DNA of 64,000 nt, taken from Agrostemma githago. Taxonomy: Eukaryota; Streptophyta; Magnoliopsida; Caryophyllales; Caryophyllaceae. Under the pieces are notes generated by a model. The model was not told where the DNA came from, ran no database searches, and saw only the letters and a program-made list of their open reading frames with translations. Positions 32,976 through 44,310 of the stretch are shown one piece after another; positions within the stretch are counted from its first letter, which is position 1; each line of letters begins with the position of its first letter. The DNA lies in contig OY288256.1 of NCBI GenBank assembly GCA_958450325.1, forward strand, positions 50,548,953 to 50,612,952, in the 5' to 3' direction. Made by a program: the position numbers and the translations under genes.

Positions 32976-32988
32976 GAGCCCCCACTCT
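32976..32988 (-). other. polypurine tract of the Tat element
   Basis: The minus strand AGAGTGGGGGCTC lies immediately before the TG of the 3' LTR. Confidence 0.75.
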
Positions 32989-33691
<703 letters not shown>

Positions 33692-34354
33692 TTGTCTCTT
33701 TCAAGAAACTTAATTATGGGCATCGAGCGCCTGACTGGCATGTTGCAAGATTGGTCTCACCGCTTTAGGGACGCAAACAAGGTAGCCCCAAAGCAGTTCC
33801 GGGCATACTTCAATTGTTCTCGTTTCGCCAGATGCACGTGGACCGCCATTTTCTTGACGCTTGTCTTTCCTACTGGGACGACACCTACCACGTTTTCGCC
33901 TTTCCCCGGGGCGAAATCTGTCCTCTCCCTGAGGAGATTGCTGCCATAGGAGGGTGGAACCCACTGCTCCGTCCTGCTGTCCCCTTCTCGGTTCGAGACC
34001 CTAGGAGGAAATTACGGGAGTTTTTGGATCTCTCCCATGCTGAAGTATCCCGCATGCTCGAAGGGGATACTGTTTCTCTGCTTACCTTGGCTGAGAAATT
34101 CATGAACCCGTACGACATCCGGGTTTTGCCCGTTCATAGCCGCAGGGCGTTCGCTTTCTGCATGCTTCACGTGTACGCTTTTGAAGGCTATCTGGACTTG
34201 CTGTCTTGTATGAGCAGCGTTCGTCTTCTTGTCATTGCTGACCTAATGGAGACGGAATACAGTCCTGCGTGGTTGATCACGGGGGAGATTATTCAGGGCT
34301 TGGACAACCGCAAAAGGGATGAGTCAGCCCGTTTGACTGGGAGCACTAGGCAAG

Positions 34355-34614
34355 GTATATCGCTTTTCCTTTTTCTTGATTTCTTTTTTTCGATTCGTTT
34401 TCTTTTTTTCTTTTTTCTTTTTTTTTGCGATATTCTGCTACTGGGGGCACTCGATCGAGTCACCCCGGCACTCGATCGAGTGCCCTCGTAAAAGAGCTCA
34501 CTGCCCTATTTCAGGGGTGTCACTCGATCGAGTGACATCCGAGCACTCGATCGAGTGCCCCTGGGCAGACGTCTAAGTTGTCCCGGAATCTCATGAGCGT
34601 TGTGTTTTTTTCAG
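34355..34614 (+). other. candidate intron of the antisense gene with four palindromes
   Basis: It starts GTATATCG, has a long T-rich tract, and ends TTTTTTTCAG. Coding character is lost inside. It holds CACTCGATCGAGT at 34448 and full CACTCGATCGAGTG at 34469, 34521 and 34544, the same core as the LTR clusters. Confidence 0.55.
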
Positions 34615-34919
34615 TTCCGGCTATTTGAGAGGTTATCGATTATCGAGCCTCCCCTCGACCCGAGTCGATATTGGTTTAACCAAGTGATGACGAGGAGACG
34701 GCCTACTGATTCGTCTTGCCTTATTCCCCAGAAGTATTGGGAGGAAGAATTATCATTCCATCGCGGTCGATTGATTCGATGGGTGGTTCCATGGTGGCCC
34801 ATTTACGCCTGGACGGGTTTGGCGCCCAGAGATAAGGCACGCTATCAGGTGATTTTGTTCCTCAGCCAGACAGTTCACCTTTATCCCGACCGCATACTCA
34901 GGCAGTATGGGTGATCTCA

Positions 34920-35900
34920 TTTTTATCCTTCCTTCTGCGGTGATGAAGCAGATTGATAGTATTTGTAGAAATTTTCTATGGGATGGGACTGCCGAGTATC
35001 ATTGGGTTCCACTTGTCTCTTGGGAAAAATCTTGTGTACCTTTTAAAGAAGGGGGACTGAACTTAAATCAAAATGCGATATGGAACAAAGCCGCAATTGG
35101 GAAAATGGCGTGGTGGATTACTAGAAAGCAAGATAGACTATGGGTTAGATGGATCCATCAAATCTACTTAAAAGGAAAAGAATGGGAGGAGTATTCACCT
35201 GGAAAGGATATATGTTGGTATTGGAAATTTTTTTGTCAAAGTAGGGATATGCTGAAACAAGTGTTCGGTGGTGTTCAAATGCGAACTCAGGATGTGGAGG
35301 ACTATTCCATATCAAAGGTATATGGATGGTTGAGGATCAAACATGAGCCTGTTGACTGGTGTACTGCAGTACGGTCCAGGTGGTCCGTTCCGAAACACAG
35401 GATTATGGCTTGGTTAGCTCAGCGCGGAGGTCTGAATGTAAAGGACAAACTGTTCAAGCTTGGGATATCTGAAGATGATAGTTGCTGCTGCTGTGGTCTA
35501 ACCGCTGAAACGATGCAACATCTTCTTGTAGAATGTGAATATGCGAAACGGGTGTTGACTGTTACTCGTAGGATGATGCCGAACTCGCTCAAAGTCGAGT
35601 TGGGGAATGTTTGGAGGAAGAATATGAGAGGAACCAAACTACAGCGTGCTATAAAGAATGGCTTAATCAACTCGATCACGTATCACATTTGGTTACAAAG
35701 GAATACTGCGAGAAGTGAGGGCTTACTTACTCATCCCGAGAAGTTGGCTACTCAAATTAGTAAGGAGTTCTTTGTCTTTTGCAAAAGCAGATGTAATCAA
35801 AAGTTTAATAACAAGGATAGTAATTTCATTACTAGCTTACTAGAGCACTCGATGTAATTATCATTCTTTATATATTACTTACCTTTACCCAAAAAAAAAA
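34920..35900 (+). mobile_element. 5'-truncated L1-type LINE inserted in the antisense gene
   Basis: It is bounded by a perfect 15-bp duplication GTATGGGTGATCTCA (34905-34919 and 35901-35915), with a ten-base poly(A) before the right copy. Its frame (to 35857) encodes the post-RT zinc region: FLWDGTAEYHWVPLVSWEKS, KHRIMAWLAQRGGLNVKDKL and a Cys/His cluster CCCCGLTAETMQHLLVEC. The first ATG of the ORF (34907) lies in the duplicated target, so the first few residues are not from the LINE. The reading frame is intact to its stop, so this insertion is young. Confidence 0.9.
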
Positions 35901-36528
35901 GTATGGGTGATCTCAGCGTATCCCGGAGAACGAGGCAGTTGTGAGTGAACCTACCCAGCTGACCGAGATTATGTGCGACACTTGGATTCAGAGGTGGTAT
36001 ACCCGAGTTACTTGGTCTATTTCCGAGTCGCTTCACTCAATCTGGGTGTCCCACTCTTATGAGAGGTGGACCAAAGCGGAGAATGCCGAAGTTCGCGCTG
36101 CCTTGAAGGTTGATGAAGCCTTCGACCTGCTTCGGCGAGAGTAGGTCAAAGATAACATGGACTTCTTTGCTGAAGGTGAGACTCCGGCCCCGCTGGTCCG
36201 TCTAATGTCGGGTCAGAAAGGAGGAGCCAGGACTCGAACTGGGGGGTCCAGTGCTAGAGGTGCTCGGGGGTAAGTGAGCCCCCAGACAGACTTGGAGAGA
36301 AGACTAGGGCCTAGACCATCAGTCCAGGACCGACTTGGTCCTAGGGATAGGTTGCCAGAGCACGTACGGGCTCGACTTGGGCCTGTAACAATAGCTGAAG
36401 ATCCTCTGTCGAAGAAGCGGACCCGAGCCAAGGATGTTCTCCTTGTCATCCGGGAACGCTCGCCCCCGCCTCGACGTCCCCGAGCCCCTCGTGACCCGAA
36501 AGACAGAGGCAAGGGCAAGATGCCCTAG

Positions 36529-36919
36529 AATTATTATTTGGATATTATTACTATTTTTGTTGTGTGTTTTTTTTTCTGGCTTTTCGTGGCTTTTTCGTGG
36601 CTGCTTTTTTTTGTAATTTGGAATCACCGAGTTTATCGGTTTTTCGAATAATAAAAGTATTATATTAGTGAAGCCGTTCCTGTCTTTTTCGTTATTGCAG
36701 TGGTTGTCCCCTTTTGAGGGGCTGCCTACGTATCCACAGTTAGTGGAATCACACCAAACGTAGTTCGGGTGTAGATTTTTTTTGCAATTTCGAAATACAT
36801 CAAGACTATGAGTTCGAGATGTGCAACAGTAGGATAAATAATCCTAACTTATTGACTTGCTTATAAATTTCAAAAAGAATGATTTTAAATAGATTTTGCA
36901 AATGACATTGAGATAAGGT
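36529..36919. other. convergent 3' ends of the antisense gene and pol
   Basis: Non-coding, T-rich on the plus strand. AATAATAAAAG at about 36646 could be a polyadenylation signal for the plus-strand gene. Confidence 0.4.
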
Positions 36920-37898
36920 TTAGGGGTAGTAGCGTTTCAGCTGGTCCAAGTTGGTCGGGTTGACAAATTCATTCCCGTCCAGGTCTGTCAGCATCACTGC
37001 TCCTTCTGATAGAACCTTCTTTACCAGGTATGGCCCAGTCCAATTGGGTTTGAATTTTCCTCTTGGGTCAACCGGTAATAATGCACGGACCGATTTGAGA
37101 ACCAGATCCCCTTCTTTGATATTCCTGGGCCTAACTCTTTTGTTAAAGGCCCGTTGGATTCTCTTCTGATATATTTGGATGTTATTGAGGGCCCGAGACC
37201 GCCGTTCGTCCAAGAGAACCAACAAGTCATATCGAGCTTGAACCCAATCTGCTTCGGGTACTTGGCTTTCTAGTAGAATTCGGAGAGACGATATTTCTAA
37301 TTCGACTGGCTGGACTGCTTCCATTCCGTATGTCAAATAATATGGAGTTGCCCCGGTTGCAGTTCGAATCGACGTCCGGTACCCCCATAGGGCAAAGGGT
37401 ATTATGTCGGGCCAGTCCCGATAATTATCGGACATCTTTTTAAGTATGGTGACAATTGTTTTATTAGCAGCCTCCACCGCTCCATTTGTTTGGGGACGGT
37501 AAGGCGAAGATGTATGCCTTTGGATTTTGTATTTGGCTAGCAAATTTGGCCACGTGCTTGGCGTTCAAGACAAGATATGACTCGGCTTCGACCCATTTGG
37601 TGAAATAGTCGATAGCCACCAAAATGAAACAGTGACCTCCTGTCCCGGAAGGGTTCACTTTCCCAATCACATCAATCCCCCATGTCGAAAATGGCAATGG
37701 CAACGTCATGGTATATAGCAGAGACGATGGCATATGTGGAACGTTGCCGAAAATTTGACAATTATGGCAATGTTTAACATATGATCGACAGTCGGTTTCC
37801 ATACTGTTCCAGTAGTATCCGAGCCTCATGATTTTTCGGGCTAGCATATGGGCGTTCATATGCGGGCCGTTTTCACCGTCGTGTACCTCAGCCATCAC
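36920..37898 (-). pseudogene. Tat integrase, disrupted by an internal deletion
   Basis: 37898-37464 encodes a zinc-binding N-terminal region (HMLARKIMRLGYYW... CRSYVKHCHNCQ) and the start of the catalytic core with its first Asp (WGIDVIGKV, then DYFTKWVEAE). 37543-36920 encodes the later core (SSPYRPQTNGAVEAANKTI) and the C-terminal part (FKPNWTGPYLVKK). Between them, near 37545-37560, the frame jumps where CCAAAT repeats flank the join, and the segment that should hold the second catalytic Asp is missing. This suggests a deletion of about 100 bp by short-homology repair. The enzyme cannot be active. Confidence 0.8.
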
Positions 37899-37940
37899 TT
37901 TTTCGGCCTGTGTTTTGTCGATACATAGGAGTAAATCCCC

Positions 37941-39011
37941 CTATGCCGTCTTTTTGTATAACTGACCGTCGTCTGTACGAACGAATTGGGTGGCCAATCT
38001 TCGCAGGGCTTTCTTGGCCCGATTTTCAGTTCCTGAGGAATATTTTTCCGTAGTCAAATAGGTTAGGACAGCCTGATACCAAGGTTCTGGATTAGTGATT
38101 TCGATATCTTGAATGGCGTTGACATATGCCGGCTCAGACCGTCTTTCGACACAGATTGACATACTGGCCAGATGTTCCGGGATGTTTAGTAAGGATGCCA
38201 GTTTGGAGAGTGCATCCGCGAACTGATTTTCTTCACGTGGTAGATAGATATATTCTACCTTCTGGAATTGCTTCTCTAGAACCCTTACTCGCGCTTGGTA
38301 AGCCACGAGATTGGCGTTCCGAGTTTTCCACTTTTGAAGGGCTTGATTGATGACTAGAGACGAGTCCCCGTGAACCCGAAGATTCGTAAATCCTAAATCA
38401 GCAGCCATTTGTAACCCGTGGATGCATGCTTCATACTCGGCCGCGTTATTAGTCACATTAAAATCCAGTTTGATGGATAACGGCGTGTGCTCCCCTTTTG
38501 GTGATATTAGGAGAATACCGACCCCAAATCCTCGGAAGTTGGATGCTCCATCAAAATACAAATCCCATGTTTCGGTGTCGGTATGGAATATATCTTCATC
38601 TGGAAAGGCCCAAGTATCGGTATGTCCCTCCTCAGATACCGGACTATCAGCGAGGAACTCGGCTACTACCCGGCCTTTGATGGCTTTTAATGGTACAAAC
38701 TTGAGGTCGAACTCAGCTAACATTAGAGTCCATGTGGACATCCTGCCGTTGAGGATGGGCTTCTCGAATAGGTACTTGATAGGATCCATTTTGGATAAAA
38801 CATGTACCTCGTGGCTAAGCATATAGTGCCGGAGCTTTTTAGTGGCCCAGACTAAAGCTAGGCACGTTTTCTCGAGCATTGTATATTTGCATTTGTATTC
38901 TAGGAACTTTTTACTGATGTAGTAAATAGCCCGCTCTTCTGATTCAACTGTCTGGGTCAGCATAGCCCCCATGGCTGTCTCGGTCGTCGTTAGGTATAAC
39001 GGTAAACGCAA
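37941..39011 (-). pseudogene. Tat RNase H plus second (additional) RNase H
   Basis: An open frame of 356 codons. The first part is the RNase H joined to RT (YYISKKFLEYKCKYTMLEKT, then ALVWATKKLRHYML). A linker follows, then a second RNase H starting LYFDGASNFRGFGVGILLIS, with EYEACIHGLQMA and HGDSSLVINQ motifs and a final ADALSKLAS. Two RNase H domains are a mark of the Tat lineage. An in-frame TAG at 37941 separates it from the integrase, and a frameshift near 39000 separates it from RT. Confidence 0.85.
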
Positions 39012-40020
39012 ACATAATCTCCTTGATTTTATCGAAAGCCGTTTGACATTTATCGTCCCATAGTACCCGTTCCCCTATCTTCAGTTTCTTGAAAATGGGC
39101 TCACATACCATGGTTAGCTTTGAAATAAACCGGCTAATGTATTGGACTTTCCCGAGAAACCCCCTTATTTCTTTTTCGGTCTTGGGTGGTTGCATCTCGG
39201 TGATGGCTTTGATTTTAGCTGGGTCGACCTCGATGCCGCGTTGGCTAACGATATGGCCCAGTAATTTGCCTGATGTTACCCCGAAACTACACTTTTGAGG
39301 GTTTAGCCTCATGTTGTACTTACACAGTCGGGTGAAGAACTTTCTTAGGGCAGCAACATGCCCATCTCGGCTTTTAGACTTGACGATCATATCATCCACA
39401 TAAACCTCCACTTCCTTATGCATCATGTCATGTAACAGGGTCGTGGCTGTTCGTTGATAAGTGGCCCCAACATTAATGAGACCAAATGGCATGACGGTAT
39501 AACAGTAAGTCCCCCACGGCGTGGTGAAGGTGGTCTTAGCCATATCCTCTTCTGCCATCTTGATTTGATTGTACCCGGCATACCCGTCCATAAATTATAG
39601 AAGGGCATGATCAGCCGTGTTGTCCACCAGTATGTCGATGAGTGGCAATGGAAAATTGTCTTTTGGGCTGGCCTTGTTAAGGTCCCGGAAGTCCACACAT
39701 ACCCGCACCTTGCCGTCCTTCTTGGGTACCGGCACGATGTTTGCAACCCAGTCTGGATATTCAGACACTTGTATAAAGCCTGCTTTGAATTTTTTGTCTA
39801 CCTCTTCTTTGACTTTGAGAGACCACTCGGGCTTCATTCTTCGAAGCTTCTGTTTTACCGGCTTACACCCATCTTTGATGGGTATGCGGTGTTCAGCTAT
39901 TTCCCGATCTATCCCCGGCATGTCCTTGTAGGACCATGCGAAGATATCCTTGAATTCTTCAAGGAGGTTTGTGAATTGTTGCCTCTCCTCGGGATCTAGG
40001 GATAACCCTATCTTAAGCAT
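38944..40020 (-). pseudogene. Tat reverse transcriptase
   Basis: 40020-39595 covers the fingers (FAWSYKDMPGIDREIAEHRI, VPKKDGKVRVCVDFRDLNKA). An in-frame TAA at 39595 interrupts it. 39591-38944 covers palm and thumb: MDGYAGYNQI, TPWGTYCYTVMPFGL, the catalytic YVDDMIVKS, then the GFLGKVQYISRFI connection. The last residues before 38944 are out of frame with the RNase H. The catalytic Asp residues are all present, so only the stops and the frameshift inactivate it. Confidence 0.88.
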
Positions 40021-41607
40021 CTAGGGCTCTAAGGTTGTTCCCACATTGATATACTCGGTTTCCTCGATTACCGGGTCTCGAGATTTCCTCTGTTCTAGCT
40101 GCTCGATCAGATGCGGAGGTAAGGATACCTGTTCATCGGGTTTCTCAATGTCATTGCAGAAAATATTTTTGAAAGTATTTTGAAAATAAGGCAAGTCATA
40201 AGCAGAACGGTTATCGTTATTATTGATAGTAAATTTGGAAAACAGCTCAAAGAGAGTGGTCATCTGATCATTGGTCAGAGGCGGGATTGGGAGTGCTTTC
40301 GGGACAGACCCCGAGGCTCCTGTGGTAGTGACTACAGGGAGGGGGGTTACAGTTTGGACTCTAGCACCAGACCCCTTAGACTCGAATACAGACTCAGACT
40401 CAAACTCAGACTCAGAATCGGTGTGCGGCATGTCTCCTTCACCAGTGGTCAGCTTGTAGGCTCGGCCTTGGCCGTCGGTCCACTTGACGGTCTTCTTCCA
40501 TGCTCTTTTTCCAGTATCAGCACCGACCTTCGAGATCAGCTTTGAAGGATCGAACTTGTTGCTTCGAAGGATCAGATTCACCAAGTCTTCTTTAGGGGTC
40601 GGGACAGCCTTGTCTTCCCCAAATAAGAGCCCCAGCACGAGCTCGGTATTGTCAGCACCCTCCTTGGATTCAGATTGGATGAGGGCGAATATGTCATCCG
40701 GAATATAGTTGTATTCCCGAGCTAGTTTAGTCTCGGGATATGTGATAGTTGGTTGGTATAGGCCAACTTGAATAGCCCCGAATACCGGAGTGACGAAATA
40801 GTCAGCCAACCTTGGGCTATAAGGGCCCAAGTAGGTACCCTTGATGATGTTGCAGGCCTTCTCGATGCCCGCTCGAACTACATTTCTCGGAGTCACAGCA
40901 TACCCTAAGCCGAAGTGAGATTCCCCGTCATTCAGGACTTCAATAATCTTCCCATCTGGAAGATATGGCCTCGAGGTAGCCCCCGGTAGATACCCCAAAT
41001 TTTGTAGCATCGTGTCGATGCTCGTGGTGAAATAGGGCCTGAAAAGATATTCCTCAATCATCCCTACAAAATCGAACCCCCAAAGGTCAGTGCGGTCCGT
41101 GGCGTTACAGCTAGCCACGATCATAGGGGTTGCCTCTAGAGTAATAATACTGTCTTGCAGGGGCATTTTGATCTTTCGGTGAAGAGTAGAGGACACCGCC
41201 TTTACGGCATGAATCCATGGCCTTCCTTGGAGCAAATTGAAAGAGGAGGTGACATCGATCACCTGGAACTCTAGCTCCTTTTCAATTGGACCCGTTATAA
41301 TTGTCAACTTAACGGCCCCAGAAACCGACTTTGGGCTTCCATCAAAAGCCTGGATAGTGTGGGCACTCGGTATGTAGTCGGCCTTGGTGATGCCGAGAGC
41401 TTTGGCAGTCCTTAGAGGGAGGACATTCACAGCAGACCCGTTGTCAACTAGGGTCATTGGGAGATACTTACCCTGGCAAATTACCGTGATGTACAAGGCA
41501 AGATTGTGAGAGGCCCCGAACGGTGGTAGGTCGGAATCCGAGAAGGTGACTAATGGGCCTTCTTCCTTGGACTTGCCCTTGAGGTAGGGTAGGATGGTGG
41601 CTACCAT
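40021..41607 (-). pseudogene. Tat protease region
   Basis: An open frame of 528 codons. A retropepsin-like active site LVDNGSAVNVLP is at residues about 55-66, followed by TAKALGI and later RPWIHAVKAVSSTLHRKIK, as in Tat polyproteins. The second half is an acidic linker with Ser/Glu repeats and a conserved DLPYFQNTFKNIF segment before the RT. In-frame TAG codons lie on both sides (41623-41625 and 40021-40023), so gag-protease-RT cannot be read as one chain from this copy. Confidence 0.8.
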
Positions 41608-41622
41608 TTCAGTAGGGGTAAC

Positions 41623-43265
41623 CTAGGAGTCGACCTTGATTTGATCGAGAGCCTTAGTAAGTGCCTCTCGATGTTCTTGCGAGCTAACCAAGAGTTGCCA
41701 TATAGTGAGGTCAACCCGAGCTCTTTTCAATTGTTTGACAAGAGCCGTATCGGTGCTTGGCTCTTCAATGGCCTCTTCCGTCCTGGCAGGTTCAGTGACG
41801 GTTGCCGGGACTGAGATGTCCTTGGAGCTAGTGGCTGGGTAAGGACGACCAGCATTGGCGAGGTGGTTACTGGCTAAGGCCTTGGACTTAGCCTTCCGGA
41901 TTTCTTCGGGGGTGATAGGGACAGCTTCCCCTTTGGTGAGGTACACATCTTCCTCATCATCGAACCAGATTCCATTGATTTGTGGGATGAAAGAAGAGAT
42001 AAGGTGAGAACAGTCAATCACTTCTCCGGTGAAGATAGCATGAGAGCTGAAGGGGTTGTCTTTATTGCTTGGCTTGTCTCCGGGTAACGGTATTTTCCCG
42101 CTCTCAATCAAATCCTGAATCAGATGTTTCAACTTCCAACATTTCTCGGTATCATGTCCATTGCCCGATGATATTGGCGGGCATTGTAGCTTTTGGAGCG
42201 TTTTTCAATTGGAACTTCAGGTGTTGGGCCTATCGGTTGGACCAGGCCCTTGGAAGATAGCCTTTGCAAGGCATATGTATAGGTAGTCCCTATATCAGTG
42301 AATACCCTAGGAGGGGTATTTCTTTTGGACGGGGCATCTAACATATTAACCGTGTCAAAGATACTGCGGGTTGCAGCCGGGGGCTTGGCAGTGGATGAGG
42401 AGGCCCCTTGGTATCCCTTGCTAGGGGCCTTAGTAAGGCTCTCTAGTCTCAGATCATCTTCAATTCTCATACCCATTTCAGTAAGAGTGGTGAAATTGGG
42501 TATGACAGCATACTGGAGGTGGACCCGGTAGGAAGGGAGGAGGTTCTTGACAAAGGCCTCCACTAAAGTCTTCTCATTGGGCTTATCGACCAGTTTCACA
42601 CTCTCGGCCCTCCAACGTTGGAGGTATTTGGTAAAACCTTCCTTAGGTTCTTGGGCCATAACCTCTAGAGACCGCATTGTGGTCTGGATCTCGGTGTTCT
42701 CAGCATAGTTCCGAGCAAATTCCGTAGGCACATCATCCCATGTCGAGAACTTCTTGGGGTCTAGCCTGTAGTACCAGGCCTTTAGGTGTTTCTCGAGGGA
42801 GGCAACAAAGAGGTTTTTGAACATCGAAGAATCCACTCCCTTGATAGCCATGAATTCCTTGAAGGCCCGTACATGTAGCAATGGGTCTTCAGTCCCTTCA
42901 AACATGGGTAAGCCCGTGAGATTCAGATTCACGGGCAGCTTGTCACTCACCGGGGAATAATCACGACTATTCTCCCGATGGATATTGTTACTCCTAGTCA
43001 TGTGAACTTGTTCCTCTAGTCGGCGCACCGCGCTAACTAGTTCAGCTAGAGGCTCCGTAACCTCGGGATTAGGAGTCCTTTGCTCCACTGTAGCCATACG
43101 AGCAACGATAGCCACTTGACCAGCCCTCATTTCTGTCAGTTGGGCATCAATGTCAGTTTGTTTGGCGGCCATGGCATCCACGAAGGCCTTCAGATTGTTC
43201 AGAGCTGCTTCCATTTTGCGGCTGTGTCTGGTGAACGGTGGCCTGTCTGTAAGAACACCGCGCAA
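41623..43265 (-). pseudogene. Tat gag, frameshifted
   Basis: 43265-42129 encodes an N-terminal coiled coil, then the retrotransposon gag domain (LPMFEGTEDPLLHVRAFKEF, KHLKAWYYRLDPKKFSTWDD, NYAENTEIQTTMRSLEVMAQ). It ends in the wrong frame at the short His/Cys motif near 42140. 42132-41623 carries on in another frame (HLIQDLIESGKIPLPGDKPS) up to a TAG. A single-base loss at the overlap explains the break. Gag would form the particle; this copy cannot make the full protein. Confidence 0.85.
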
Positions 43266-44289
43266 TCAGAAACCGAACCCGGATATTGGAATCAAAACAG
43301 TACATCCCGAGCAGGGAAAAGACTAAAAAAAAAGAACGACTTGAAAAAGACTCCTAGACGGGTGACTCGTGAAATGGTGTGCCTTCCTTAGGAATCGGCT
43401 ATGTGGGCCGAGTCCTGCTCGAAGGAAGGTTCACGTGAGGGTTCCCCAGACTTTTAGACTCCATTGTGTAGACGGGCCCTCCTTTGTAGGAGTATGTCCT
43501 ACGTAGATGGGCCTTGCCTTAGTCTAATAAGGCGGACTGGGATAGGGAAGAAACTCGTGATATAAGATCGATAGAGTTTCGACGCTAAAGACCTTCGACG
43601 ACTTATGACAAGACCCGACACTGCTAAATGCGGTAAGTCCTAAAGAGAGGAAGATTTTGAAAATGGATTGTTTTTTTTTTTGGAAAATCCGATAAAACTC
43701 GGGGAAGGGCCCGATTTTTCGAAAAAAATCAGAAAGTGTATCGTGCCACAAATTTGAGAGTTCGAAAATATTTTCGAGTTTTGAAATGGGCAGCATACCG
43801 GCTAGAAATAGGCTATTTTGAGTAAAATCATGAGTCCTAAATTCAATAGCTTTCCGGTTTTTGAAATTTGAACATTTTTTGAAAAGATGCATTTTTGAAA
43901 TGACGGTTTTTTTAAAACGACACGGAAACCAAGTAGCACATAGTCATGCAAGCATTATAACGACGCCATATATGCTTTACACTAAGTCTCGGTCGGTCTA
44001 AATGGGGTCTATACCAGTGCACATAGCCTAGACGAGAATCGGGACGGACTTCCTAAGTCGAGTTGAGCTTAGAACATGCCGCGAAACCCATACGAATCGA
44101 CTATGAACACCTTTGATATATCCAAGTCGGACTACATCACGGTATAGTGGGACGTCGGTCACCAGTACCGGCTCGGGAAAATATGGGTTATGCATGAACC
44201 GTAAATCTAAAACGCGTATTGTACTAGTCAAACGATTTCTATTCGAGTCTCACCCTAAGGATGCCGATGGTTAGTCACGCATCAGTTAT
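43266..44289 (-). other. leader between primer-binding site and gag
   Basis: About 1 kb without a supported ORF, as expected for the long leader of a Tat element. It holds the RNA 5' region and probably the packaging signal; I recognise no specific motif. Confidence 0.5.
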
Positions 44290-44307
44290 TCCCTAGCGGA
44301 GTCGCCA
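44290..44307 (-). other. primer-binding site of the Tat element
   Basis: Minus strand TGGCGACTCCGCTAGGGA, three bases after the 5' LTR end. It resembles the TGGCGACTCCGCTGGGGA-type sites of Tat/Ogre elements (tRNA-Arg by family knowledge) with one difference. Confidence 0.75.
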
Positions 44308-44310
44308 AAT

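Larger units (their letters stand above)
33692..36528 (+). pseudogene. antisense plant-mobile-domain gene carried by the Tat element, disrupted
   Basis: It lies opposite to gag-pol, between integrase and the 3' LTR. Coding text begins near 33716 (MGIERLTGMLQDWSHRF), changes frame near 33805, and continues with a plant mobile domain-like segment: FLDACLSYWDDTYHVFAFPR, GEICPLPEEIAAIGGWNPLL, then RAFAFCMLHVYAFEGY. A candidate intron (34355-34614) follows, then a second piece with WVVPWWPIYAWTGLAPRDKA. A LINE fragment splits the gene at 34920-35900. A third piece (35941-36144) holds ESLHSIWVSHSYERWTKAE, and 36274-36528 is a basic, Arg/Pro-rich tail. The role of such antisense genes in Tat elements is not known. 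The proposed intron does not join the frames cleanly, so a small indel or a wrong boundary is likely. Confidence 0.65.

Noticed and set aside
36213..36518. Arg/Ser-rich minus-strand ORF
   Set aside because: Shadow of the basic tail of the antisense gene; no domain.
41623..41625. Idea that the stops between gag, protease and RT are programmed readthrough sites
   Set aside because: There are also frameshifts and a deletion in this copy, so decay is the simpler reading without relatives to compare.
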